Positions 29,819 through 39,100 of a stretch of DNA of 64,000 bases are shown piece by piece. This stretch comes from a virus. Under the pieces are notes generated by a model. It was not told the DNA's origin. It did not search any database and saw nothing but the letters and a program-made list of their open reading frames with translations. The stretch spans positions 16,180 to 80,179 of IMG/VR virus record IMGVR_UViG_3300025655_000024; one strand, 5' to 3'. How positions within the stretch are numbered: the first letter of the stretch is position 1; each line of letters opens with the position of its first letter. The position numbers were made by a program, and so were the translations under genes.

Positions 29819-31435
29819 TCAGCCTCCCATTCCCGCAACAATTATGCTTTCTTGAAACGGCACGAGCAATTTGGACACTTCCGCCTCCAATTTTTGATGT
29901 TTCTGCGAAATATCAATGTTTTGTGTGCCTTCGGGGAACATGACGCTGTAATCATCGCTCATCAAAATATCCATGACGACCAATTTGGTGCAAGCCTCCT
30001 TGATGGACTTGTCCACATACCTGTTGCCGTAAATGTAAGCACAGCGTAGTGAGTGGTTCTCAAAGAAGGGATATTCGTTGTTGAAGGCAATCATGCCGTT
30101 CTCTTCAACAGACCACCATGACTTTTGGCGTTCCTCATCGGTAATGTCGCACTTGAATGACACTTGATAGATAACATCACCCTCAGCGATGTTGCCGCCA
30201 AAGTCGTTTTGTTGATCGCTGACAATGGTAAAGGTCGTGCCTGAAAGGGTGCAAAGAGCGATACGGTTGGTTGTTCCGCTTTTGATGAACACCAACGCAT
30301 GGCTCTTGACGAAACCGCCCGCACTATCCACCGTGAACGAAGTGGCAGGTGAACCCGTCACGCTCGTCACCGTAGCGGTATGCTCGTTGTATTTGTTGCT
30401 GTCATAGGTGAGGGCAGTGTTGTGAGTCACGGCAATTGTAGCGTTTGCACCACCTTCGGTGCTACGCATGGATGAAATTTCCACTACACCGTCACCGTTG
30501 TCGCTGTTGGCAATAGCCAAGAATTCGTCATGGACATTCAACGCCGCGCTCGCACTCTCCCTATTCTCAACCGTTAGTGAGCCAATTTGAATTGCCGATT
30601 TATTGAATTCGGGGTCTTTGTTCACAAGCGCACCAATGTTCTCGGCAGCGGATTTGTGATCAAAATCCCCCCTCCATTTCGTCTGTGCATCCGAACCTTC
30701 GGTTAGCGTAGCCACACCGTTAGCACCGGGACACAGGAGGATGGATTCGCCTGACACGAGGGTGTGGTCGCTGACCTGCAACCCAATTCGTGCCGCCGCC
30801 ATTTCACGATAATAGTCGCCCTGCCACGCACCCAATTTGAGAATGCGTTGAATGTTGCCGTTTTGTAGGAAAATAGCACCCACATAATCCGTGTAATATC
30901 GCCTTCGGTATGGCTTGAATGTAGTGAAATTTTGATATTCCTCAGCCACCAAGCGTGGTCGCCATGCGTTTCGTGTCACTTTGTCAATGTAGTCTTGACG
31001 AATGCGAATCAATTCTTCAACATGGCTCTTTTTGATGCCTCGCTCTTTGCTGTTTGTGATAGCCGACTGATGTTGAATGTAGGCGTTGTTGGCTGTGGTG
31101 AATGACTCAGCCCCCTTAGCCGTAGCGATGACATACACTTTGCCACCACTCCCCACCGAAGCGATTGAAGTCACGGTGTAGGTTTTGCCGAGAGCATCAG
31201 CATCGTCATAGACCAACACCGTGTCATTAGCGGAATAACCCCACCTGCGATAATCCACACCGCTGATAGGAAATTTGATGTTTGCACCGTCAATCACCGA
31301 ATCATCGCTAAGTGCGGTTGGATCGGGCAACGGCAATTGAAGAAAGTCAGCGACATGGGCTACGGTGGTATAGACCAAATCATCAGGATAAAGAGGGGCA
31401 TCGGGGCGATGACCGGGTGAAAATGTGCGTGGCAT
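29819..31435 (-). CDS. Head-tail connector (adaptor) with inserted beta domain
   Basis: The 538-residue protein begins with a helical part (VYTTVAHVADFLQL; EELIRIRQDYIDKVTR) and ends with NRYVDKSIKEACTKLVVMDI, the helical elements of gp6-like adaptors that bind the portal ring. Between them, residues about 345-420 form a beta module (TATVTSVTGSPATSFTVDS ... FTIVSDQQ) resembling the modules of the giant tail proteins. Gene position between capsid and tail terminator agrees. An AGGTGAGAGTCA ribosome binding site precedes the ATG. Confidence 0.72.
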   Translation of the reverse strand: MPRTFSPGHRPDAPLYPDDLVYTTVAHVADFLQLPLPDPTALSDDSVIDGANIKFPISGVDYRRWGYSANDTVLVYDDADALGKTYTVTSIASVGSGGKVYVIATAKGAESFTTANNAYIQHQSAITNSKERGIKKSHVEELIRIRQDYIDKVTRNAWRPRLVAEEYQNFTTFKPYRRRYYTDYVGAIFLQNGNIQRILKLGAWQGDYYREMAAARIGLQVSDHTLVSGESILLCPGANGVATLTEGSDAQTKWRGDFDHKSAAENIGALVNKDPEFNKSAIQIGSLTVENRESASAALNVHDEFLAIANSDNGDGVVEISSMRSTEGGANATIAVTHNTALTYDSNKYNEHTATVTSVTGSPATSFTVDSAGGFVKSHALVFIKSGTTNRIALCTLSGTTFTIVSDQQNDFGGNIAEGDVIYQVSFKCDITDEERQKSWWSVEENGMIAFNNEYPFFENHSLRCAYIYGNRYVDKSIKEACTKLVVMDILMSDDYSVMFPEGTQNIDISQKHQKLEAEVSKLLVPFQESIIVAGMGG

Positions 31436-31445
31436 TGACTCTCAC

Positions 31446-31769
31446 CTAACCCATGATGTGACTACCCATGTTAAAGTGCATCGCATCCCCGCACACACCG
31501 CATTTGGGTGTCCAACAGAAATAGAGTGTTCCGCACCCACGACATCGTGTGCCTGAGCCTATGTTTTGAATGTTTTTACGCTCGTTGCGTTTGATTTCCA
31601 CCTTTTTGTTGGTGGAGAATTTCTCCATGTTTTTCTTGGAGAACAGGGATTCGCTTTCATCAAATGACGAACCCGAAGCATTGGCGATTTCAGCCATACG
31701 CAATTTGCGCCTTCGCTGAATATCAATTGAAGTGTCAAGGTCAATTTCTTGGACTTTCATTCGTGCCAT
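31446..31769 (-). CDS. Zinc-ribbon protein with charged helical N-terminus
   Basis: The 107-residue product has a basic, helical first 70 residues and a C-terminal zinc ribbon, CRGC near residue 76 and CGVC near residue 90. ATG 31769 is used; another in-frame ATG at 31760 is possible. It lies among neck genes. Function unknown. Confidence 0.72.
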   Translation of the reverse strand: MARMKVQEIDLDTSIDIQRRRKLRMAEIANASGSSFDESESLFSKKNMEKFSTNKKVEIKRNERKNIQNIGSGTRCRGCGTLYFCWTPKCGVCGDAMHFNMGSHIMG

Positions 31770-31795
31770 TTTGGTTCACCCCCGTTGGGCGAACC

Positions 31796-32149
31796 TCATG
31801 CACGAGTGCCTGTCACCGTAATATACACCGTTTGATCGGACAAATCGGCTGTGTCGGAAACAGCACTAAGAGGGGCAAAAACATCAGCAGGGATAGGGGT
31901 TGATTGGTCGTCAGCGGGAACGGACAATGCCTGATAAGCCAACAATTTTTTGTTGGTTCGGTCATATTTCCACACATAGCCACCACCATCGGAGTCAATG
32001 GTGACGGTTTCAATGACAGGGACATATTGAGTTAGGTCAAGCGATTCGCCCGCAGCGAGCCACGAATCATCAGGAGTGATTTTGAGGGAAGCAGAAATCC
32101 TGCTTCCTGATACTTGATTACGCCCTAATTGCACCACTGTCAAAGCCAT
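31796..32149 (-). CDS. Small structural-type beta protein
   Basis: A 117-residue protein with alternating beta patterns (SRISASLKITPDD, ETVTIDSDGGGYVW, QTVYITVTG). I chose ATG 32149 with GGGTGA just upstream over a GTG at 32158. It lies in the run of small proteins after the capsid gene, where decoration and neck proteins occur. Confidence 0.7.
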   Translation of the reverse strand: MALTVVQLGRNQVSGSRISASLKITPDDSWLAAGESLDLTQYVPVIETVTIDSDGGGYVWKYDRTNKKLLAYQALSVPADDQSTPIPADVFAPLSAVSDTADLSDQTVYITVTGTRA

Positions 32150-32177
32150 GTCGCTCACCCTTCCGTATTACTATGTC

Positions 32178-32185
32178 ATATTTAA
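32178..32185 (-). promoter_or_regulatory. TATA-like box
   Basis: The minus strand reads TTAAATAT in one of the few AT-rich gaps of the operon, about 29 bases before the ATG at 32149. That suits an archaeal TATA box for a short-leader transcript. No BRE could be confirmed. Confidence 0.35.
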
Positions 32186-32193
32186 CGATATTC

Positions 32194-32787
32194 TCAATTA
32201 TAGACGATGACAACAAAAATTGAACCCGTGTCCGAAGCCCACGCTGTTCCTGTCGTCAATTTGATTTGCACTTTACCACAAACCATGCCTGTCCACGGTG
32301 CGACTTCATCAACCAATGTAGCCGTTCCTGCACTGCTGAGAGTCTTGGGGGCTTCGGGGGTGGATGAATGTCCACTCACACCTGCACGCACAACGAGAGC
32401 ATTCGCTTGTTGCGCGGGTGCTGCCTGAATTGCCGCACCCTCAGCCGTTTGAAATTTGTAAGGGCGTGGGGAGGCGGTGGTGTAGTCAAGGTTGCTGATT
32501 TGCTCGTGATAGGATAGGGGTAAAGCCGATCCTGCACCGTCATCTAAATCAGCATAAAGCAATTGAAATGTCCCACCATGCACTTGGGTGTTGGTGTTGG
32601 TTGTCAATTTGCTACGGGTTGCGTCAAGGATAATGTTGTTCACTTGACCGTTGAGCAAAACATCAGCCGTCACCGTAGTGTTGCCTGACAAATCGTCTTG
32701 AGTGAATTCATAGACGAGGCGATTGACACGAATGCGACCTGCGTATCGTGCTTCACCGTCATAGAGCGTGGCTTTGTGTTCAGCCAT
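32194..32787 (-). CDS. Structural-type beta protein, decoration candidate
   Basis: A 197-residue protein rich in Thr, Ala and Gly with a beta pattern (RIRVNRLVYEFTQDD, TVTADVLLNGQVNNI) and a C-terminal half ending SDTGSIFVVIVYN. ATG 32787 overlaps the upstream stop as TGATG. A capsid decoration or fibre role is guessed from position. Confidence 0.7.
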   Translation of the reverse strand: MAEHKATLYDGEARYAGRIRVNRLVYEFTQDDLSGNTTVTADVLLNGQVNNIILDATRSKLTTNTNTQVHGGTFQLLYADLDDGAGSALPLSYHEQISNLDYTTASPRPYKFQTAEGAAIQAAPAQQANALVVRAGVSGHSSTPEAPKTLSSAGTATLVDEVAPWTGMVCGKVQIKLTTGTAWASDTGSIFVVIVYN

Positions 32788-33212
32788 CACTCGTCACCCC
32801 CGCTTGATGCGGAGGCTCTAACGGTTTCAATGATGGTGGATTTGTTTGCACGAGCGTCAATTTCAACGCCATTTGCTTCGCACCATTCAACCATTTTCGC
32901 CTTTGTCCATGTTTCGTCAAAGGACTCCGATTCTTCCGTGATTTGTGGTGCTTCTTCCACGACAGGCTCAGGGGTTGGCTCAATAGCCTCAACCATTTGC
33001 TTTGTCTTTTCAGCAACGACTTCTTCATCAAGACCTTTTACAGACCATTGAGGGAAATTGTCGCCCTTGAATCGTTCAGCCAAGTGGCGAGGGATGTCCT
33101 CACGAGTGCTTTGCCGACTGAAACCGTATGTCACTCCACCTTCGGTGAATTCCACATAGGGTCTGTCGCCCACATATTGAACGGTAATCGTCAAAAGACG
33201 ACCCCCAATCAA
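32787..33212 (-). CDS. Protein with C-terminal SAP/HeH-like domain
   Basis: A 141-residue protein with an N-terminal beta region (LTITVQYVGDRPYVEFTEGG), an acidic Pro/Glu-rich linker and a C-terminal helix-extended-helix (about residues 99-132: WTKAKMVEWCEANGVEI, KSTIIETVRAS) resembling SAP/HeH DNA-binding units. The layout echoes the SAP protein at 26355-26720. The start is a TTG; 33212 overlaps the upstream stop, and 33194 has a better GGGGGT site, so the N-terminus is uncertain. Confidence 0.7.
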   Translation of the reverse strand: MIGGRLLTITVQYVGDRPYVEFTEGGVTYGFSRQSTREDIPRHLAERFKGDNFPQWSVKGLDEEVVAEKTKQMVEAIEPTPEPVVEEAPQITEESESFDETWTKAKMVEWCEANGVEIDARANKSTIIETVRASASSGGDE

Positions 33213-33610
33213 GCGTAATACAAAAGGGTCACTCGGTGGGTGTCGCCCGCTGTTCCTGATGCGGTGGTGAAAGCAACAGTGCTTCCTGATGCACGCACAA
33301 GCGTAGGCAATTCGTTGCCACCGCTTCGGTTGGTGACACTCAGCACTTCAAGCACCGTTCCACCGTTTCCAAGACCCGTGATTGCCACAGGCGAGCCTTC
33401 ATCGGAGTCAGCGTCAGCCAAATCCACAACGGTTGCTGTGGATGCTGCCGTCACAACAACATCAACCACCATCAAGTGCAAAGCACCTGCGGCGGCGTTA
33501 GAACCGATTGGGGATTGAAGCCATGCGGTTGAGGTGTTGTCCGACCCCGACCACATTCGCTGATCCAATACTACTGCACTGCCCGTTCCTGTCAAATTCG
33601 TGTTTGCCAT
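33209..33610 (-). CDS. Capsid decoration protein candidate
   Basis: This 133-residue Ala/Thr/Ser/Gly/Val-rich protein directly follows the capsid gene. Small beta-rich proteins (VVDVVVTAASTATVVDL, GTVLEVLSVTN, THRVTLLYYA) at this place are often decoration or cement proteins. AAGGAGAG lies before the ATG, with a TATA-like box upstream. Confidence 0.68.
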   Translation of the reverse strand: MANTNLTGTGSAVVLDQRMWSGSDNTSTAWLQSPIGSNAAAGALHLMVVDVVVTAASTATVVDLADADSDEGSPVAITGLGNGGTVLEVLSVTNRSGGNELPTLVRASGSTVAFTTASGTAGDTHRVTLLYYA

Positions 33611-33633
33611 GTGTATCTCTCCTTGTTTCTCCT

Positions 33634-33640
33634 ATTTAAC
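33634..33640 (-). promoter_or_regulatory. TATA-like box
   Basis: The minus strand reads TTAAATA right after the capsid gene stop, 24 bases before the ATG at 33610. It could drive extra transcription of the decoration gene. The evidence is only composition and spacing. Confidence 0.35.
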
Positions 33641-33641
33641 C

Positions 33642-34808
33642 TCAACTCAAGTCACGGATTTTACCGCTTGCCTTGAAGAAAGCACAAATCAATTCGCCCA
33701 TCGTGTGAAACATTCCCATTTGTCCCAAGCGGTTGATACCGAATGGGTCGCCCGTTTCAATGCCACTCTCGTGGTAAAGGGTAGGCTTGGCGGTGGTGAA
33801 CCACAGGTAGTCGGTGTCAAGGAAATAGAGGCGAGAAGAACCGCCCGTTTCCTTGTGAACATCTTTGGAGGGGATGATTGGGACACCGTTGTAGGTAGCG
33901 ACCATGAAGCCACCCTGAATGCCCGGAACACCCTTCACACCATTGACACCCGGCACGACACGCTTCATTTCAACGAAGCGTTGTTGGGGTTGTAGCAATT
34001 GCTGAATGGTTTCAAGAGTGTCGTAGCCCGTAAGGATGACCTTTGGCTGACCACCTGCTTCCCACACTTGTCGGAACATTCCGTCAAGGATGTTCAGGGA
34101 CAATGCACGCTCGGCACTTGATGCACCTGCATCCACTTGAGCGTCATACCACTGAGCCGACCCTGCGGTTTGACCTGCACGAGTGAGCGAATAGATGTTG
34201 TGATCCGATTCAGCACTCACATCGGAGAAGGTGTTGTAGTCCTCCACATAGGAATTGGAGGTGATACGGTCAAGGGACTCAAAGTCGTTTCCTGCGGTGG
34301 TATCAATGTCACTCAACAGCATTTGGTTGATGTGTTCAGTGTGGTGCTTTGCCATTTCCATTTTGATGACAGCACGAGCATCACCAAGACCGTCATCCTT
34401 GTCAGCAAGGAACATGGCGGTTTCGGTGAGGTCAAAGGTGTGAGCCACAGTCTTTGGCTTGGTGCTGACCTCAGCGAAGGTTGGCTTGGTGGTTTCAGGG
34501 AGGGTTGCGTTCTCAGGAACACCGCCACCCTTCGTGAAGTCGGGCTTGGCGGTGGTGACACGCCATCCACTCTTCTCCCAAGGCTTCTTGGGGAGAATGC
34601 TGAAAGCGTTGAATTCTTGGTTCAATTGCGACCAAACCTTGCGACCAAAAATCGCTTGGTAAGTGCCACTCGTTGAAGAGGCGAGAGGTGAATCGGCTTT
34701 CAAGAGGTCAGTGCCACTGTAAGCCCATGCGTTCTGTCCTGCACCTGCACCGTAATACAGGCGTTCCATGTCCTCAATTGTTCGGATATATCCTTGACTT
34801 CCACTCAT
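33642..34808 (-). CDS. HK97-fold major capsid protein
   Basis: The 388-residue protein has the pattern of HK97-fold capsid proteins. The N-arm leads to the E-loop region (about residues 75-120: KSGWRVTTAKPDF ... VSTKPKTVAHTFDLTETAMF), a spine helix with AKHHTEHINQMLLSDID follows, and the P-domain and A-domain include QPKVILTGYDTLETIQQLL and YNGVPIIPSKDV then SSRLYFLDTDYLWF. It lies right after the protease gene. ATG 34808 follows GAGGTGATTGAAA, a strong site. It forms the icosahedral shell, probably after cleavage of the N-terminal part by the adjacent protease. Confidence 0.9.
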   Translation of the reverse strand: MSGSQGYIRTIEDMERLYYGAGAGQNAWAYSGTDLLKADSPLASSTSGTYQAIFGRKVWSQLNQEFNAFSILPKKPWEKSGWRVTTAKPDFTKGGGVPENATLPETTKPTFAEVSTKPKTVAHTFDLTETAMFLADKDDGLGDARAVIKMEMAKHHTEHINQMLLSDIDTTAGNDFESLDRITSNSYVEDYNTFSDVSAESDHNIYSLTRAGQTAGSAQWYDAQVDAGASSAERALSLNILDGMFRQVWEAGGQPKVILTGYDTLETIQQLLQPQQRFVEMKRVVPGVNGVKGVPGIQGGFMVATYNGVPIIPSKDVHKETGGSSRLYFLDTDYLWFTTAKPTLYHESGIETGDPFGINRLGQMGMFHTMGELICAFFKASGKIRDLS

Positions 34809-34819
34809 TTTCAATCACC

Positions 34820-36148
34820 TCAAAGGTTTCCTCCAACCATTGAACGCTGGCCCAATTCTTCCAAAGCACGCCATGCGTCAAGTCCATTTCCAAGTGCTGC
34901 GTATTCCTCATGCGTTGGCACTCGCACAGCGTTCTCGGAAGGCACAGGAACGGCTGACTTTTGGATTTCAGCGTTCTCAGTGCGGAGGGAGTCAATTTCA
35001 GCCTTCAGGGAGGCGATTTGGGAAGTGAAGTCTTTGGACTTGTGGATTTCCAATGCTCGTTGCGTTTCGGCTTCGTAGCGGTCATTCCACTCCTTCTCCA
35101 CAAGGGACTTCACAGCCTCTTCGTCACGGATTGAGGCGTAGGCTCGGTAGCCACGCTCAAGGGACTCAGGGGAGAGGTCAGCACCCTTGATGACATTTCC
35201 ACCCGTTGATTGTGGGTGTCGCATCTGTGGTGCGTTCTTGATGACATACTTGTTGGCACGAGCGTTGCCGAGAGCAGGTCGTGGGGCGAGGGTTGCATCC
35301 TCACCACTGCCGTAAAGGTCGCCTTGTCCTCGGTGGTTGAAACCATGTTCACCATCAACGCCCACCATGTAGGCTTTGCCGAGTCCAAAGTGATCTCGTA
35401 GGCCATCCAAATCAACACCTTGCTCGTGTGCGAATTTTTCAAGGGTGTCAATGTAGGCGACAGCCGATTGCTCGGCTTTGCCCAAGTCATCCTTTTCGCA
35501 CTCGCACTCGGCCATGTTGCATGAACCGCACACCTTTGCGCTCTTTTCCATTTCCAAGCCTTTGCTGATTCGGGCAAGGGCATCTCTTACTTCGGTCAAA
35601 ACATTCGTTTCTTCGCTCATTTCGTTCACATCCATTTTCAATAGGGTGTATCGGGATTCAGGATTGATTCCCTTTTTGCACAGGGTAATTTCGTGCAATT
35701 CCATGTCCGTAATTTCCCTGTGGCTTCCATGTTCGGGAGTCGTCTTGTTCACTCGGAACAAGGCTTGTCCACCAATGGAGAATGCTCGCAATTCGCCGTT
35801 GCGAATTTGCTTTTGGACTTCACGGGCTTTTTCAATGTCGTTTCGGATTTGGCAAACCACGAATAGCCCGTGATCATCCACTTCGGATTTCCAAACCCGC
35901 CCTTCACTATCAGTGTAGGAAGGAAGGACTTGACCCACTTGAATACCGCTGTGGGCCAATTGAACATTACGATAGGATGGGTTGCTCATAAAGCCCCCAA
36001 ATGCCTTCTTCAATGCACTAACGGGGATTCTGTCACCCTGCTTGTCCACCATATCAACGGAGGCATACCCGGCAATAACCAAGTCCCCATTGGAGTCGGA
36101 CTTCAGGATGAAGTCTTGTCCAACAGCCGACCATGTTGCCGTGTTCAT
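34820..36148 (-). CDS. Prohead maturation protease with C-terminal scaffold-like coil
   Basis: Residues 1-175 fit the U35/HK97 prohead protease family: GDLVIAGYASVDMVDKQGD, then the probable catalytic His66 in VQLAHSG, Ser124 in LRAFSIGG, and an LHEITLCKKGINPES strand. The 442-residue length exceeds a lone protease; residues about 365-410 form a coiled coil (SQIASLKAEIDSLRTENAEI) that may serve as scaffold, since no separate scaffold gene is obvious. A Cys cluster (CGSCNMAECEC, 207-217) could bind zinc. No ribosome binding site is visible before ATG 36148, while a TATA-like box lies about 25 bases upstream, so a leaderless transcript is possible. Confidence 0.9.
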   Translation of the reverse strand: MNTATWSAVGQDFILKSDSNGDLVIAGYASVDMVDKQGDRIPVSALKKAFGGFMSNPSYRNVQLAHSGIQVGQVLPSYTDSEGRVWKSEVDDHGLFVVCQIRNDIEKAREVQKQIRNGELRAFSIGGQALFRVNKTTPEHGSHREITDMELHEITLCKKGINPESRYTLLKMDVNEMSEETNVLTEVRDALARISKGLEMEKSAKVCGSCNMAECECEKDDLGKAEQSAVAYIDTLEKFAHEQGVDLDGLRDHFGLGKAYMVGVDGEHGFNHRGQGDLYGSGEDATLAPRPALGNARANKYVIKNAPQMRHPQSTGGNVIKGADLSPESLERGYRAYASIRDEEAVKSLVEKEWNDRYEAETQRALEIHKSKDFTSQIASLKAEIDSLRTENAEIQKSAVPVPSENAVRVPTHEEYAALGNGLDAWRALEELGQRSMVGGNL

Positions 36149-36171
36149 TAAACAGGGAAAATCGGGTTATC

Positions 36172-36180
36172 CTATATGAA
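36172..36180 (-). promoter_or_regulatory. TATA-like box before the protease-capsid genes
   Basis: In the 44-base gap upstream of the protease the minus strand reads TCATATAGG, about 25 bases before the ATG. The gap is unusual in this packed operon and the gene lacks a ribosome binding site, which fits a promoter giving a leaderless mRNA for the head genes. Confidence 0.4.
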
Positions 36181-36192
36181 GCGTTTGGTTGC

Positions 36193-39100
36193 TCACATAA
36201 TAGGCATTTGTTCATCATCGCCTTCCTGTTCAACGATTACCTCTTTTTCTTCGGCCTGTTCCACATTCGTTTTGCGTGGCACTCTAAACACGGCACGACC
36301 ACCTTCAATATCCAATTCGCCTTCAATTTCGTTGCCAACCTTATCCGTTCTCTTGACGGATATGTGCTTCGGCATATTCAACGGTGTTTCATCAGCCATT
36401 CCGTTAGGGTCAAACATGGGTATGCCCTCGTCATCAACCAAAGAAGTCGGCCCTCGTGGTGAAGTCATCATATCCATTTCACCATCCCATCCGCCACCTG
36501 ATAGTGAACCGCTAATTCTCGCAAGCGTTGTTCCCTGTTTGGTTTCAATGGTGTCATCATCAATTGCTTCATTGACCGACCATTCGCCTTCTTCTGTTCT
36601 TTCAAGGCCATATTCAGCACCATATTGCTCAAGCATATTCTCCGTCAAGCCCTTGATTTTGTCAATAAGGCTCTCCGCTGAGAATGCTTTGTCAGCACTG
36701 ATAATGTGTGATCGTGCGTGGCTCAATATGCTCGCCACCTTATCCTCTTCACCATTTGGCTCAACCAAAGTGGCTCGTGTGAATGTGAAGGTGTCCTTTG
36801 TCACGAATGGTGGTGGATAGAGGGATAACTCCCGCTGACCCATTTTTAGGAGGTGAACACCAACAGAACCCCAAACCCCAATCTGTTTTTCTGCGTGTCG
36901 TGCCAAAGGACTGTTTGGTTCAATGCTCATTACATTGAATGCGTTGCCATCCCACTCGCCTTTCACCACCAACGGTGAACGATGACCGGGATATTCCAAC
37001 AGAATGTTTTCTCCATCGTTTGACACAAACGGCAGGGTTGTGCCTTTTGTCAAACCGTCTTGACTTGGAGTGTATAGCACCCACAAATGATGAGCCTCTT
37101 TGCCCTTAGCAAAGGTGGACTGTGCATCACGAATCCACAGGTCGCCACCAATCGCCTCACTATTTTTCAACAAACCCTCTTTGTCGGTAAATTTCGTATC
37201 AAGAGGCATAGGGAATGATATGTTGTCATTCGTGTGATACATGGTGCGAAGGATTTGGAGTCTGTCCTCCAATGGATCCATGTGAATATCCTCGCCACGA
37301 TGCACCAACAAATCCATAGCACGCAGGTGCTTGCCCTTCAAGAAAGCATCAAACACAAAGTCGCCCATCTGTTCACGGACACCTTCTTTCACAATGTCAG
37401 GCAATTTGATTTCTTTGCCCTTCTTATCCTTAGCAGTGATTTTGCTGCCCTTCTTTTCAACAAACAAACGCTTCCCTTCGGGCTTCTTTTGAACGACCCA
37501 ATCCCCTGAAAAGCCACGCAATTCCTCAATGTCATCCAATTTATACACCGTGTGAGCAGGAACGAGTGGCGTTTCAAAAACACCTGTTGGTTCATAGTCA
37601 TCGGCTTTGAACAAGTCACCGCTAATGACGGGAATGTGACCCATGTTGTTTGTGACATAAAGTGCAGGTGCATCCTTTTCCTTCGGTGCAATTGGGCGGT
37701 CAGCGTGAGTGGGGTCAATCATCTGCAAATGACCTTCGTGGACTGTTTTTTGCAGGGAATCAAACGGCTTATCCTTGACTTCAAAGCGGATGCCGTTTGC
37801 GTCTTTATCCCACTTCCATGCCAATGTTGCGGGCATTTTGTGACCCCAAGCATCCATGTCACCACTCAAATATACAGGCGGAGTGGTGGCTTCACTTGTT
37901 GGGTGAACAGGCCCAACATTGACTTCTTTTGGTGCTAACCCATCCCCAAGCACCATAGGTGCGAGCGTGCGAGTGTTCGGATTTGACCCACGCATCATGT
38001 AATAATTCGCTGCCTGAGCCAATTGCTGAACATTCCCACGACTGATGGTATTCGCCAACACATTCTCATTTGGTGCATTGGTGCTGAATACATCCGAGCC
38101 ATAGCGTTGCATGACTTCTTTTGCCATTTCTTGCATGACTTGACCCAAATTGGCATCCATTTTTTCATAGTGGTCGTTGTGATAAGTGTGATATTGTTCG
38201 TCACCGGGATGACGCTCTCGTGTTGGGCCGATGCGTGGCATACCCATGTCACTGTGGGATGAAATGATTCGCCCAAGTGGTTGTTGAGTGAGAGCCAACG
38301 AGGGAATAATCATCCGCTTGCCACTCCCTGCCACTTCGCTTGGGTGCAGGTGTTGTTGATTGGCAACGGTATTCCAAAGACCCCTTCGCCTGTTGAATGA
38401 ACGCACACGGGGGTTCTCCGATCCTGCCTCCCAACCACTCCCAATTGCTGATTTATGTGGATGGTTTTGCATAACAGGGTGATTGATGGTCTGTGGGAAA
38501 AATGACGAACCACTTCCGTGAAACGAATCGTCTTGGTCGTTTAGAGGATGGGTTCGGTCTGTCAAATATCCCATTAGTGCTTCACCAAGCCAACCCTCAA
38601 ACGCTGCGGGATAGGATTGAGTGAGAGCCGACACCAACGAATTGGCATCACGCCCAACACCGCCCCAAAATTGATACGGACTCCAATAATGATGGGTGTG
38701 TGATGGTTCAATGCCACCTTCGTCATTCAACACAAACGGTGACTTAAAGTGATTCAAACCTTGACGAACAGGCTCAGGACTCACAGGCCCATGATGGTGT
38801 GAAGCCCGTTCCCACCATTTCGCAAGTGGAGTCATACGCTCAAACCAATTGCGCTTTGCACGATCCCATGATATTCCCGCATCGGCTTTGAAATTGTTGG
38901 CAATACGCCTTGCTTCAGGGCTTTCTTCACCTTCTGTTTGCCCCATTTTCTTGAGCAATTCCATGAAAGCGTGCCGTTGCTCAGGGGTTTGCCACTCAGT
39001 CCCAAACAGGTATGAAAGCAAACCAAGACGGCTTGTGTTTTTCGCCATCATCCCCCCTTTCTGTTGAACATTTGCACCCCATTGGCGTGCCTTCATTTCA

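Noticed and set aside
33600-34676. Plus-strand ORFs of 131 and 179 codons opposite the major capsid gene.
   Set aside because: They are antisense to a well-supported capsid gene, with no ribosome binding site or known motif.
36176-36820. A plus-strand ORF of 214 codons opposite the ligase-like protein gene.
   Set aside because: The protein is Ser/Pro/Leu-rich without motifs and is opposite a well-supported gene; it is a shadow.
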